The position numbers and the translations under genes were made by a program. This document shows positions 33,805-45,990 of a stretch of DNA of 64,000 nt, piece by piece. Origin of the DNA: Neoconidiobolus thromboides FSU 785 (taxonomy: Eukaryota > Entomophthoromycota > Entomophthoromycetes > Entomophthorales > Neoconidiobolaceae). The stretch spans positions 1 through 64,000 of the forward strand of contig MU626302.1 of NCBI GenBank assembly GCA_025603075.1, written 5' to 3'. Under the pieces are notes generated by a model, which did no database searches, was not told the origin of the DNA, and worked only from the letters and a program-made list of their open reading frames with translations. Within the stretch, counting starts at the first letter, position 1. Each line of letters starts with the position of its first letter.

Positions 33805-36095
33805 TTAATTTTTAGATGGTTTAGTACTCGGAGAAGATATCAGAGTTGGTACTATCCTTTTTTTTAATTTACTTGGGCTTAATATGTCACTTGCTATATT
33901 TTCATCTTGAACTTTTACTTCATTTGTAGTTGTATTTTGTAGTATTGTTGGTGTGTCATTTTTATTTTGCTTTGGTTTCTTTTTAGGTGATAATATATTA
34001 ACAAATTGATAATGTTTAATATTTTCTACTTTTGAATTTCTAACTGTGTTATTTAACATTTTATTCTCTCCTTCCATTACTACCTTTATTCCTTTAGTCG
34101 GCGTATGATCCATTGTTTTAGTAGGTGATATTAATTTATTTTTATCATTCTTCTTTTTTTCTTTTTTGATTTTTGGTGTTTCTATTTTTACAGGTGTATC
34201 TACTTTAACTGTTTCTGATTTTGTATTAGAAACTTTGGGTTTTGTTTCAAAACTAACAATATTATTAGAGAACGCTATATTCAATGGAATCCCCAATTCA
34301 TGATCTTCAAATCGTATCATTGAAACAAAACCATCCGTAGAACTTATTAATAAAGTATTACCATCGGGCGACCTAATAAAATTTATTTAATACTGGTATT
34401 CATATTATTCACATTGTTACTATTATTACCAACTAAGATCAGTTAAAGTAGCAAAATGTAAATTAGAAACATAAGCAATTGGATTTAGATGTTGAGTATC
34501 ATATATAAAAATGGAATTTTGTGTAGCAACTGCAAATACACAACGATAATCTAAATTTAATATTTCTCTTTGCCCATTATTAAATTCCATTTTTTTATAT
34601 ACTCTTGGTGAGGCTTTAATTGCGATAGGTGGTTGTTCAAATCCACTTAGTTTTAATATTGGTGAGCTAAAAAAATTAATCATTTAATATCAAATATTGA
34701 AACAAATACAAATAAACATACTTTGCTATAGCTCCACGAGTATAAATATAAACAACAAAATGAGCTTGATCATCTGCTGATTCTTTAAAGATACCAGCTG
34801 GAGTTAAAGCTAATGAACCATCTGGAGTAAAATCTGGTCTCCTAAAAAAAGATTTTAAATTTTCAGATTGGTATAAATAATAAAACGCATTATTTGTTTT
34901 ATTTAATTCTTCGTTATAATTATTTATCTCTTTTAATTTGTCCTCCTTAAAATCTAATTTCCAATTACTATTCACACACTTTATAATCATTGTTCCTGAA
35001 CTTGATTTATATTGAAATTTATGTATTTTAACAGTTCTATTAAAATAAAATGTGTTAATAAATAATTTAGTTAATATAACATAGCAATGCAATAATATAA
35101 TTTACCTATCACTACTTTGAGTAATAATGTATTCATTTAAAGGGTCCCAAGCAACCCCTTGAATATAATGCTTATGTTCATTAATAATAGCCAAACAACG
35201 ACTAGTAGAAATATCCCAAACTCTAGCTGTATTATCGACTGAACCAGTAACAATAAATTGACCATTTGGGGACCAAGTTAAATCGTAAATATCTGATAGT
35301 GAACCTCTAAAATTTTATAAAATTCATATTAATTTTTTAAAAATATGTACGTAGGGGAGGAGAAAGTAAAACTACCTTAACACAGCCACCGTCTTCCATC
35401 TTTCTAATGCATATTCGTCTATTCCTTGCCCTGATATATTATTATTGATGCCACTATCTTGTTGTATTATACTTCCATCTTCTCTTACTAAATCTTCTTT
35501 CTTTTTCCATAATAAAATGGAGCCATCTTTTAACAAAATTAATAAAATAAATATAATTCGGAATTCGAATAACTTACCATCTCCAGCGGATGCTAACATT
35601 GAACCTATTTAAATAAAAGAATTTATTAACTTAAAATCCCGTTTTCAAATAATTAACTTACCATCCGGTGAAAATTTAACTACGTTAACAGGTGCATTAT
35701 GACCTGATAAAGTAGCCATATATTCTATGGTTAATGGTAACTCTTTCACTTGCTTTGATTTTGATATTTCATTTTTTGAAAAATCTATTACTAACGGATC
35801 TTTTTTATTCTTTTTTAAACCTTCATTAACTATTGGGAATACTTCTTCTCCTCTAGGGACTAAACGCCATAACTGCAAAAAAAAAAGGAATAGTTGAGTT
35901 AATGTGTAAGATGAGGTGAGTTATTAAGTTGAGTAATATTGATAGGATGTAAATGAAATGAAATCAATTTTGACTTACTCTAACAGTACTATCACTTCCA
36001 CAAGTAGCAAAATAATCTTTTATATTGGGATGGAAATCTAAGGAATAGATTGGGTCCTTACAATGCCATAAGAATTGTAAGGTGCTCGCTTTCAT
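33805..36095 (-). CDS. CAC2: CAF-1 chromatin assembly factor p60 subunit (Cac2)
   Basis: Cac2 is the WD40 subunit of the CAF-1 histone H3-H4 chaperone, which works behind replication forks. Eight exons: 35979-36095, 35662-35872, 35578-35604 (27 nt), 35376-35526, 35106-35306, 34722-35036, 34430-34666 and 33805-34372. They sum to 1710 nt, 569 aa. WD repeats run from residue 1 to ~430: PIYSLDFHPN...FATCGSDSTVRLW, MATLSGHNAPVNVVKFSPDG, DLTWSPNGQFIVTGSVDNTA and DLSWSPDGNTLLISSTDG. The segment SFFRRPDFTPDGSLALTPAG is diagnostic for Cac2/HIR1-type proteins. The Lys/Ser/Thr-rich C-terminal ~140 residues are probably disordered. It converges on RPL4 with 100 bp between stops. HIR1 is less likely because no long C-terminal HIRA domain follows. 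Confidence 0.9.
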
Positions 36096-36655
36096 TGCTA
36101 GTTAAAATAAAAAAGAAGTAAATGGTAATAAATGGGTTATATCAAGCTTTATTAAAGCTTTAGTTATGAGGAACCAATCAATTAGTAGGAGTTTTTTATT
36201 ATCTTATTATGAAAAAGGATTTTTGTACTTTTTAACTTGATATGATAAGAAATATTGATATACTTGCTGTAGCTAAGCATTTTTGATGGCAGGATTTATG
36301 GAATTATATATTATTCGAAATATGTCTATTTTATTAAACATTTCAATATTTAAATTTTAGCTTATTGATTTTTGAAATAAAATGGGATAAAGTAATAGAA
36401 GCCATGAATAGAACAATAAACAAATAAATGTAAAAATATAAAATTACGAAAATTAGCAAATACACATTTTTATGTTATTATAATTTTTGATGCATAAAAT
36501 TAAATTTTAATATTAATATTGAAATTTGATTAATATACCAAATTTATCCCTTTAAAAAATTACAAAAAGCAGTCTCGCATCTACGAATAATCCCATGAAT
36601 CAATTCAAATAATCATCAAAAAAACTCAAAAAACAATTTTTTAAAACTTATCTCA
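36096..36655. other. Divergent intergenic region, CAC2 / mitochondrial ProRS
   Basis: About 560 bp holding both promoters; no gene or clear named site is seen. Confidence 0.5.
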
Positions 36656-38927
36656 ATGATAATGCTTTCAAAACTCTGTAAAAACAAACCTAATTTAAAT
36701 TTAAATTTAATAAAACCGTTCTCAACAAATAGAGTAAGTAGACGTTTTGTATTATTTTAAGTTTTATTTTATGATATTTTAATTAGATAGCTTTAACCAC
36801 ATCATTTCAACCTAAAAAAGCAAGTGATTTATTATTACCAACATTAAAAAAAGTAAATGAAAAATATACAAAATCTCATGAGTTGATGTTAAGAGCTGGG
36901 CTGATTAGACAGGTAAATCAAAATCATATTCCATTTCTATTTAAAAAAATAAGTTTTCCTCTTTAAATAAAGCATAGTTAATTTAATCTACTTAGACTTC
37001 TTCTGGTCTATATAGTTTATTACCAATGGCAATGAAATCCATTAGAAAATTAAAGCAAATTGTTATTAATGAATTAGAAGATGGAGGTAAGTCAATTAAT
37101 TTATAAATGAACTAAATTAGTTAGATTAATAGAATAGAGTAGTTTAATAATAACAATATAATAATAAAATAAACAAAATAGGTTGTCAACCAGTAGATTT
37201 ACCAATATTGTCTAGTGCTAATCTATGGAAAAAAACAGGTAGATGGGAAGAAATGGACAAAGAGGTAAATAATAGTATCTTATTTCGTTTGATATTCATA
37301 TGTTCTTATTATTAGTTATTTCGTTTAAAAGATAGAAAGGATAATGATTTATGTTTATCACCAACTTTTGAAGAAGAAATGGCTAATTTAATAGATCAAT
37401 TAGTACAATCTTATCGACAGTTACCAGTTAAAGTTTATCAAATTGGTAAGTTTAATAGAAATACAATAAATTTTTATTTTTATTTTTATTTAATATTTAC
37501 TATGTAGGCAAAAAATATCGTGATGAAATGCGACCACGTTCAGGTTTATTAAGAAGCCGAGAGTTTATTATGAAAGATTTATATACATTTGATATAGATA
37601 GTGAACATTCCTTAATTACTTATCATCAAGTTAATCAAATTTACAAAAATATTTTTAATAAAATCAATGTTCCTTATCGTTGTGTAAGTAATTATTATTT
37701 AACTACACAATAATAATAATGCATTAACATTTTTTAATAATGAAATAGGTAGAAGCAGATACAGGTAAAATTGGTGGCTATCTTTCTCATGAATATCATA
37801 TATTATCAGAAGGTAAACTTGATTCACTATAATTTAGTAATAATAACAAAACAATTTTATTAGCTGGTGAAGATACTGTGTTAATGTGTTCTAACTGTGG
37901 TTATGCAGCTAACCAAGAATTAGCTAAATCTAGTTTAGATGCAACTACACTTAAAGTTGAATCTATTACAATCAATGATAGAACTAATAAAAAAGAAATT
38001 GAATTATTAGAAACAGTAATTCAAAACAATAACAACAATGGTTCTACTGTAACAATCACAGAAGAATTATATCAAAATTTAAATATCCAATTATATAAGG
38101 GAAAAGAAGATAATAGTGTATTAACAATTATACCAAAGGATAGTGATATTAATATAATCAAATTAGATCTTGCTGGAGAATCCGAATTTTCATTAGTATC
38201 AAAAGAAATTAATATAAACTTGAATAATAATTCATTAAAAAACACTCAACTTATTATTGATGAAAGTTTAAGATCTCATCCATTTGTTACTTATTTAACC
38301 GAATCCACCATACATTATGCTCTACGAGATATCCGCAATGCGAGCTTCAATGAACCCTGCTCAAACTGTTCTCATCCTTTGGATTCAAGTAAAGCTATAG
38401 AAGTAGCCCATACTTTTCATTTAGAAGATTGGTTTTCAAAACCTTTAGAAGCTACTTATCAACCCAGATCTTCTACTCAACAAATTCCATTTTCAATGGG
38501 TTGTTTTGGGATTGGTATTTCTAGATTATTAGCAGCTATTATTGAAGCAAAATCAGATAATAATGGTATTCAATGGCCAATAAGTATTGCCCCTTATAAG
38601 ATAATAGTGATGCCTTTGTTTAAAGGAAAAGAAGAAGTAGAAGTAGAGAAACTAAGGGATGTTTACTTAGAGTTAGAAAAAGTAATGCAAAATAGTAATA
38701 AATTAAATAAGGAGGATATAATATTAGAAGATAGAAAACAAGTATCTAATGGATTTAAGTTAAAAGATTGGGAACTAATTGGTGTTCCAATTCAATTAAG
38801 ATTAAGAGAGGATTTTATTACTCATGAAATTATTGAAGTTTATAATCGACAAGATTTATCTTGTATTAAAGTAAACTTAAATGAATTGAAATATACTTTA
38901 TTAAATTTATTTAATAAATTACAATAA
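36656..38927 (+). CDS. Mitochondrial prolyl-tRNA synthetase
   Basis: This enzyme charges mitochondrial tRNA-Pro. Eight exons: 36656-36733, 36787-36912, 36996-37086, 37182-37264, 37316-37445, 37508-37683, 37749-37812 and 37864-38927. They total 1812 nt, 603 aa. The N-terminal ~25 residues are Lys/Asn-rich without acids, fitting a mitochondrial presequence. Class II motifs of the bacterial-type enzyme are visible: LMLRAGLIRQTSSGLYSLLP, the motif 2 region YRDEMRPRSGLLRSREFIMK, MCSNCGYAANQE in the region before the insertion, and motif 3 FSMGCFGIGISRLLAAI. An anticodon-binding domain closes it (APYKIIVMPLF). ATG at 36656 or the second in-frame ATG at 36662 could both serve as start. Confidence 0.93.
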
Positions 38928-39042
38928 ATATAACAATATAAAAAATAAAGAATTTAATTAAATCTATTTTTTTTATTCTATTAAACAAGAAAACCTAAAC
39001 TTTGTTATTATTTTAAAACAGCTTCTCTAATTAACCATCAAC

Positions 39043-41876
39043 TTAATGACGTTTATTATTCTTGTTACCACCTTTAGGTTTATGTCTTCCAGTTTTTAAT
39101 CTTCTTTGTTCTTTCTTTTCTCTTTCTTTACGAATTTCAGTGGAACTCTTTAATTCACTCTTAATCTTTTTATTATCATTTGATACTTCTTTAGTATGAT
39201 GTTTGAATCTTCTCTTTAATTTAGCATCTTGTAATTTTTTATTAGATCCACTCATCTCTATATCTCCAACTTTAGGCATATTGACTCCTTGTTTACGTTG
39301 CCATTCTGCAAAACTAAAACAAAAAATATTAGTACCCATATATTTGTTTTTATTCTAATAAAACTACTTACTTCCCCTTTTTAAAAGACGCTTGGATTTT
39401 ATTCCCTGATTCTGTTTTTAATAATTTTTTATTATCTGCCCCAGTACCATCCCCTCTAACAAATTTCTTTTTCTTTTTATCCCAACGTAATTGATTTTGT
39501 TTAAATTGTTCAGTAGCTCGATCATCACCCGTTAAATCTAGTGTAGCATGCATTGTTTGTTTTTCAAATGACCCAGATTGTAATGAATATCCTTTTTCAG
39601 TATAAGCATCCTTCTGATAATAAGAGATATAATTTTCCTCATCTTTTTTAGTATTTCTCGAAGATTTATTATTAGTAACTACTTTGAACACTTTTTCTAA
39701 TTCAGATGTTTCTACAGTTTCCAAATTACTTTTTGATTTTTGAGATAATGTAACGGGTTTGATATGTGATAATTCTTTTTGTTGATGTCTATAATCTACT
39801 ATTTTATCATCTAAATAGCTGCGTCTCTTTTTCATCGCTTCCGATGCTGGTGTTGCCTTTTTAGTTCCTCTGGCTTTTACTTCGAAAATTGTCTATAATT
39901 GATTTAAGCATTTTTAAAACAATGACTAAATTATAACTTACTTCTCTTGGTTTAAATCCAGAAATACCCTTTAAAAATTCACTAGCATCTTTTTCTTCTT
40001 CCTTTATATTACGAACTAAAATCATAATTTATTAATATTAAACTAGCAATATAATTAATAAGCTTACTTAATAATGGATGAATTTCTTCCAATTGGCCAG
40101 AGCGCAATAATTCCTTTGCTTTTTGATGAGATTCTCTAGCAGCTACCACTGATTTTCTAGATTTCCTAAACATTTTAGAACCATTAATAGCTACTTTTCT
40201 TAAACCTTCAATTTCAATATTGTTAAATTTATTATGTAACCATTCAATATCATCAACTAAAGAAATTTCATTAGCTAAAGTGCCAATAACAACATCTGTA
40301 GTATAATCAATATCATCAATCATATCTTCTGAAATTTGAGCAGCAGTAATTAATGGCCTTCCCAAAAATAATTGTAAATCATAAAAATAAGCCAATTCAT
40401 CCATAGTAACAAAAGAATAAGCCCATCCTCTTTTACCTGCACGTGCTACACGTCCAACTCGATGTACAAATACTTTAGCTTGATCAACAAAATCGTAATT
40501 AATTACATTTTCCAAAATAGGGATATCAATACCACGAGCAGCTACATCAGTTACTACGAACAATGGTACTTGTTGATTACGAAAATCTTGAATTTGAATT
40601 TGACGTGCTGTTTGATCCATTGATCCATATAATTTTCCACAATCATACCCTGCTTCTTCTAATAAGGTAGCTATATAATCTACATGATGTTTGGTTGATA
40701 CAAATATAATACTTTGATTAGGATAAATTGGTTTGAAATATTCTTTTTTCTTTTTATCTTTTTTTTCAATTGTTTTATCAACTTCATTTGATTTTGGACA
40801 TTTGATGACTTCTCTTAATAAAAATAGTAATGCTGCTTCTTTAACATCTTGCTTAACACTGAAAAAGGCCATCTATTTTATATTATTATTAACGTTATTA
40901 CTTAATTTAAGTTAATGAATCATTATTAATTACCTCCAAATCCTGACTAATTTTAGTATCAGCATCCAAACGAACAAGAGTAGGATCTTGTAAGCCAGCC
41001 TTAGCAAATTCAACTAAATTTTTTGGTAAAGTAGCTGAAAATAATAAAGTTTGTCTAGATGCTGGTAAACGTGATAATAATTCTCTTAATTGAACATCAA
41101 AACCCATTTCAAATAATCTAAAAATAAACAATAAGTATTAAATAAGTTTAATTTACCACTATATATAAAAGCTTGCCTATCAGCTTCATCAAATACTACA
41201 TATTCAATAGTTCTTAAATCAATTTCCATTTCAACAACTAAATGTAGTAATCGACCTGGTGTAGCAATAATACTATAATATAAAAAAATAAACAATTAAT
41301 ATACAAAAATAAGGAAACTACTCACATATCTGGATTTCCAGCCAATAAATTATATTGTTCTTCCATGGATTCACCACCAACAATAGCACAATTTCTAATA
41401 TCTGTACCTTTTGAAAGCTCAGATACTACTTTAGCCGTTTGAAACGCTAACTCTCTATTAGTCGAAAAAATCAAACCTCTAGCACCAACAATGGAACTAT
41501 GGGTTTTTAACTTTTCTATTAAAGGAATAACAAAAGCCGCTGTTTTTCCAGAACCGGTACGAGCCATACCCACTAGATCTAAATTTTCCATAATTAATGG
41601 TATACATTTTCTCTGAATTGGCGTGGGTTGTTTATACCCTTTTTTTTGAATGGATTTTAATAAAAAGGAGGATAAGCCCATGGATTGGAAACCACCTCCA
41701 GTAAGTTTCTTTTTTTTCGTTATTATGCTGCGTAGGTTGTTATCTTCATCTTCATCTCCTAAATCAGCCATATCTAAATTATCCGATTTTTTGTTTCCTT
41801 TGGAGGACTTAGTAGTACTCTCTTCATATTTGGGAATTAATGCATCAGCGATATCAATTTCACTATCAGAACTCAT
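39043..41876 (-). CDS. DBP10: DEAD-box RNA helicase Dbp10 (DDX54)
   Basis: A nucleolar ATP-dependent RNA helicase for 60S subunit assembly. Seven exons: 41326-41876, 41177-41272, 40934-41117, 40068-40872, 39942-40015, 39372-39892 and 39043-39313. They sum to 2502 nt, 833 aa. Motifs in order: Q motif [11 protein letters not shown] (80-90), Walker A ARTGSGKT (105-112), [41 protein letters not shown] and [13 protein letters not shown]. The C-terminal third is basic and carries the Dbp10CT-like [20 protein letters not shown] segment, then a Lys-rich end (GGNKNNKRH). Intron 2 (41118-41176) begins with GC (GCAAGC) instead of GT; splicing there restores [12 protein letters not shown] exactly. Dbp10 is preferred over other DEAD-box families because of this C-terminal part. 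Confidence 0.93.
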
Positions 41877-42461
41877 CTTTTTTGTAGTTCAAATATTCAA
41901 GACTAATAGCTTTTAGTTAATCGAAATTCTAGTTTGTTATAGATGATGGTTCTCATTGGTGGACTCGAAATCAAAATTTAAAAATTCAATATTCTTGAGA
42001 TTTGGGGTTGGATTTTAAAATGTTGGATCTATCAAAATTAGTACAGTATTTTTACCTACTACGGCTATAGTAAAAAGATATTTAAACAAACTAAAGTAAG
42101 AAAAATTCGACAAAACTTTCAACAAGTGAACAAAATTTAAAACATTGTAAAAATTATTAACAATTTTTACTATTTCAGTCTATTTAAAAAATTTCTTAGT
42201 ATAGCCGTGTGATAAGTTAAAAATATTTTACTAATAAAAGTTTAAATACATTATTTTTGGCATTGTACATTTTTGTTATTTCAAAATTTCATTAATTTTT
42301 ACCACTATAGTTTTAATTCACTTGATGTTATCCCTTTGCTTAAGGATTTTTATAATTTAGTAAAATTACTTTTTATAAAAAAATATGACTTGTAATATAT
42401 TAAATCAAAAATCAAATTAATTAAAAACTCAACATTTTTACTTTTTCTTTTTTAATTTCAA
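41877..42461. other. Divergent intergenic region, DBP10 / kelch gene
   Basis: About 585 bp holding both promoters. It contains a pair of inverted 9-bp words, ACGGCTATA at 42061-42069 and its complement at 42200-42208, within longer imperfect similarity. Confidence 0.5.
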
Positions 42462-43772
42462 ATGGACAACATAAGTAGTGAAATAACAAGCAAGAAAGTT
42501 AGAGTAAAACTAAAAGAAAAGCTAATGCTCATTAACAATGAAGATAAGGAAGTTGTTTTAATAACTGCTAATAGCACAAACATTGAAAAAGTAGTTAAAA
42601 AAATTGATGATTTACCTATAATTTTACCAAATAGTTATTTTCAAGAGGGCGAGACACTTCAATTTTATAGTATAAAGGAGAAGCATAACATACTTTATGG
42701 ATATTCTTGGGATCAAGATAAAGGGAAATTTGAAGGAAAGAAGTTAAGTAAGGTAGATAAAAGATTGGGATTTGGGATATGTCCTTATTTGGATAATATT
42801 ATATTATTTGGTGGTATAAACAAGGATAATCAAGTAACCTCTGATATTTTTGTTATCAACAAGAAGGATAGAAGCAAAGTTAAAAAAACAAATAGTAATC
42901 TTAAATCAGCTTATCATACTACAGTTTGCAATGATAATGAGATGATAGTATTAGGCGGATTAGATGAGAAAAATCAGCTACGTCCATTAAATCAAAGTTA
43001 TTCTTTAAACCTAAAAAGCCTGTATTGGACACCAACTCCTATTTCAAACTCATATTTACCTCCAACTAGTTATTATCCTGAGTTATTTTTGCTAAATGAT
43101 ACAAATACAAATTATGAAAATTATATCATGTTAGATGATGATTTTATTTATGATTTAAATATACTAGATAAAAAATGGAATAAAAGAGAATATCCCTTCC
43201 TTGATGGAATCCCAGTGTCAATTAACAACGATATATTAATATTGGACGATAATTATAATGTGATTGATGAGATATCTTTTAGCGTTTTGAAAAGTGAGTT
43301 TATAAGTACTAACTATTTTTTGATTTCTGTATTTTCTATTTTATTACTCCTTTTGCTATTGGCTTTTGTTTGGCTTGGCTTAAAAATATTTTACTATCAC
43401 CGAGAATTTAATAAAAATTTTAAACGAATAGAGTTATTGCCTTTGGTCAATAATGACTATAATAATAACACTGTTTTGACAAATAATGATGATTTAGATA
43501 CTAATGAAAATGCTGATCATAACAATTCAATTATAAGCAACATAATAGGATCAGAAACATTACCATTGACGCGACAAACCATACCAACTCATAATGCCAA
43601 TAATAACAACATAGAAAATGTAGACTTTGATATAATGATAAACAGAGATAATAATAATATGGCTAACGAAATATATTATGAAAGGTCATTAATAGCTGAG
43701 CAGAGTACTTCACTCACTTCTATCATTACCAAATACTTTGATAGTGACTTGAAGCATTCTACTTCACTTTAA
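42462..43772 (+). CDS. Kelch-repeat protein with C-terminal transmembrane segment
   Basis: A single exon of 436 aa, not recognised as a named family. Residues ~55-290 show degenerate kelch blades: GFGICPYLDNIILFGGINKD, then HTTVCNDNEMIVLGGLDEK, LKSLYWTPTPI and LDKKWNKREYPF. A strong hydrophobic helix follows (~297-320; ISVFSILLLLLLLAFVWLGL). An Asn/Asp-rich tail of about 110 residues ends the protein. No N-terminal signal peptide is visible. The topology is therefore either unusual, with the propeller in the cytosol and an internal anchor, or a first exon with a signal peptide has been missed. Fungal kelch-TM proteins normally carry an N-terminal signal peptide. The function is unknown. Confidence 0.75.
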   Translation: MDNISSEITSKKVRVKLKEKLMLINNEDKEVVLITANSTNIEKVVKKIDDLPIILPNSYFQEGETLQFYSIKEKHNILYGYSWDQDKGKFEGKKLSKVDKRLGFGICPYLDNIILFGGINKDNQVTSDIFVINKKDRSKVKKTNSNLKSAYHTTVCNDNEMIVLGGLDEKNQLRPLNQSYSLNLKSLYWTPTPISNSYLPPTSYYPELFLLNDTNTNYENYIMLDDDFIYDLNILDKKWNKREYPFLDGIPVSINNDILILDDNYNVIDEISFSVLKSEFISTNYFLISVFSILLLLLLLAFVWLGLKIFYYHREFNKNFKRIELLPLVNNDYNNNTVLTNNDDLDTNENADHNNSIISNIIGSETLPLTRQTIPTHNANNNNIENVDFDIMINRDNNNMANEIYYERSLIAEQSTSLTSIITKYFDSDLKHSTSL

Positions 43773-43996
43773 TTATAATAAAATAATTTCGTTATTTATT
43801 AAATTTGAACTGGATTTATCTTCCTATATCCTTTTAATAAATAATTATACTTCTATTTTATTTTACAACACAGGTTGCTATTTAGGTTTAAAATTTTAGC
43901 CTATATTTTAAAATAATTTAAAAAATAAATAAAATTTGAAATTAAATAATATTTTATGAGATTTACTACCAAAATAGCAAGTGGCTATATTATTAT

Positions 43997-45166
43997 TTAT
44001 TTAACAGTAGGAGCAGGAGCATTGACAGCATTTAAAAATTGATCAGCTTCTAATTCACGTAATTCATTTTGTCTAACATTTGTGTAATTGAATTTCATTT
44101 TAAGTAAAAATTCAACATCTAATATTTTGACTGGTGGGTTATTAATATCAATCTTGGAATTAGTTTCTAAATCGGTAAGTTCATTATTCTTAGTAACGAA
44201 GTTCAAGTCATGTTCTAAAAGCTGTTCAACTGTTGTTACATTCTTTGTTACAGTATATGGTTCAACTGTAAACTCTGGTACCATCATTGAGCGTGACATT
44301 GTAGTAGTTGGAGTCCATGGGAAATGCTCTTCTTTATAAGCATAACACATACGATCGGAAGTATCAATCGCTTGAAGAATTGGAAACCCCCAAGGAGCAA
44401 CTGGGTTACGACGATTTACATGATATTGATCCATTTGCTCAGGATGACGCATTTGCCAATCAAACCATAACTTGTCAATAAAAGCATGATGAGAGTAAAA
44501 TAGTGGGTCTTCTGGGGAAGCATGACCAGAAAATTCACCACCAATACCATTATGAATACGACCATGTGGTACACCTTCAATATTTCCAGCAAATCTATTG
44601 ATAGGCGTATCGTTTAAATACAAAGTATCCATTTTACGATCATCTGTTACTTCTTCGTCAAATACTTTTTTACGTCTTAAACAATGTGTGCTTCCACTTC
44701 CGTCATGCCAATAATAAGCTGTAAAGTCTCTAAAAGGGCCACTATCAACACAACCACTATTGCCATTCACTCTACCAAAGTACTTATCACTATAAATAGG
44801 ATCAGCATTTGGATTGCTAGCTTCAGCGGTCCAATCCCAATATGGAATAGTAACGGAAGGATCAATCTTTTGTAATTCTTTCTCAATAAAATATAAAAAG
44901 TAACGATGCCATACTAGAAAGAGTGGCTTCATATGGACTTGTGGATAGAAATCAACATGCATCTTAGCAAACGCATTCCATTTTGTTGGCTTTGGGCCAC
45001 TGTTTAATTGTTTTACAGCATTAAAATAACGATTTAATTGGGCATCACTTAAATTTTTGATATTCTTACGAATTCTCATATTCTCTGTCTTACAAAATGG
45101 TAAGTCTTGGCTGCTTATTAAATTGCTCAATCCCAATAAACTGAATAAATACACGTTCAATTTCAT
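43997..45166 (-). CDS. Secreted tyrosinase (type 3 copper oxidase)
   Basis: A single exon of 389 aa. The N-terminal ~20 residues are a signal peptide (YLFSLLGLSNLISSQ). The common tyrosinase domain spans ~25-280. CuA shows HVDFYPQVHMKPLFLVWHRY with three His at the expected spacing. CuB shows HGRIHNGIGG and DPLFYSHHAFIDKLWFDWQ. The enzyme would oxidise phenols to o-quinones, in melanin synthesis or cross-linking of wall or secreted proteins. The C-terminal ~100 residues are not a recognised domain. No membrane anchor is visible. The gene is intronless, and its start lies 5-6 bp from an A+T microsatellite (45172-45216). It converges with the kelch gene. Confidence 0.93.
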   Translation of the reverse strand: MKLNVYLFSLLGLSNLISSQDLPFCKTENMRIRKNIKNLSDAQLNRYFNAVKQLNSGPKPTKWNAFAKMHVDFYPQVHMKPLFLVWHRYFLYFIEKELQKIDPSVTIPYWDWTAEASNPNADPIYSDKYFGRVNGNSGCVDSGPFRDFTAYYWHDGSGSTHCLRRKKVFDEEVTDDRKMDTLYLNDTPINRFAGNIEGVPHGRIHNGIGGEFSGHASPEDPLFYSHHAFIDKLWFDWQMRHPEQMDQYHVNRRNPVAPWGFPILQAIDTSDRMCYAYKEEHFPWTPTTTMSRSMMVPEFTVEPYTVTKNVTTVEQLLEHDLNFVTKNNELTDLETNSKIDINNPPVKILDVEFLLKMKFNYTNVRQNELRELEADQFLNAVNAPAPTVK

Positions 45167-45171
45167 TATTG

Positions 45172-45216
45172 TTATATTATTATATTATTATATTATTATA
45201 TTATTATATTATTATA
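45172..45216. repeat. 8-bp microsatellite, (TTATATTA)n
   Basis: About 4.5-5 perfect units of an 8-bp A+T repeat. It occupies the 5' leader of the tyrosinase gene, directly before its start codon. Confidence 0.85.
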
Positions 45217-45900
45217 CTATTCTAATTTTAGTAGAGAGATTTAACAAATCCTTCAATTTTTCACTTTACCTTTTTCTTTTATATATATTTACTGTATAGC
45301 CACATATTCTTAGTTATCAAACATTAACTAAAGCATAATGATAATGTTATTCATATAATCAATTTTTACTAGCTAATTTAAAAATAACCCAAATATTCAT
45401 ATTATTCAAAGATGACCCAAGGAACCATTACTTCATCCACTTACTTACTATACAATTTTAATTGGTTCACGTTAATTATTTTGTACGCCGCTCAAAGTTT
45501 TAATTTAAAAGTTACTTTATTTGGGCAGCTTTGTTGTAGTTATTTGGTATAGTTTTCATTTACAATGGATACTGGTAGTTTTTATTAATTTCATTTTTAA
45601 TGTTTATTTTTATTCCGTTTATTAATTGTATCTTCTTTAGTTGCCTATTTTTAGGGATTGTTTTAAAACTCAAATTTATTATTACCACGACTATTTTTAA
45701 AAAAAAATTGAAGTTTGAGTAATCGGTTAGCTATCCATGTATAATATAAATATATTTGGTTACCTCGGTCAATTTATATTGCACCCTATATTTAACTTTA
45801 TTATACTTCTAAAGTTTTTAGTATAGTCAATGTATATTAACTTTTATTAGTAGTAATTTATTATTAAAAAAATTGAGTTATTTTAAAAATTAAATATATT

Positions 45901-45990
45901 GTGATGTAGGCTTCATTACTTTTTCGATTTTTTAGCGCTATTTGAGTGGGAAGATTGTTAAATTCTTAAACAAAAAATATCTCTAATATC
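45901..45990 (+). mobile_element. Fold-back MITE-like element, copy 8 (degraded)
   Basis: It retains GATGTAGGCTTCATTAC, TTTTTTAGCGCTATTTGAGT and AATTCTTAAACAAAAAATAT. Both terminal GGGG/CCCC words are lost. Confidence 0.65.
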
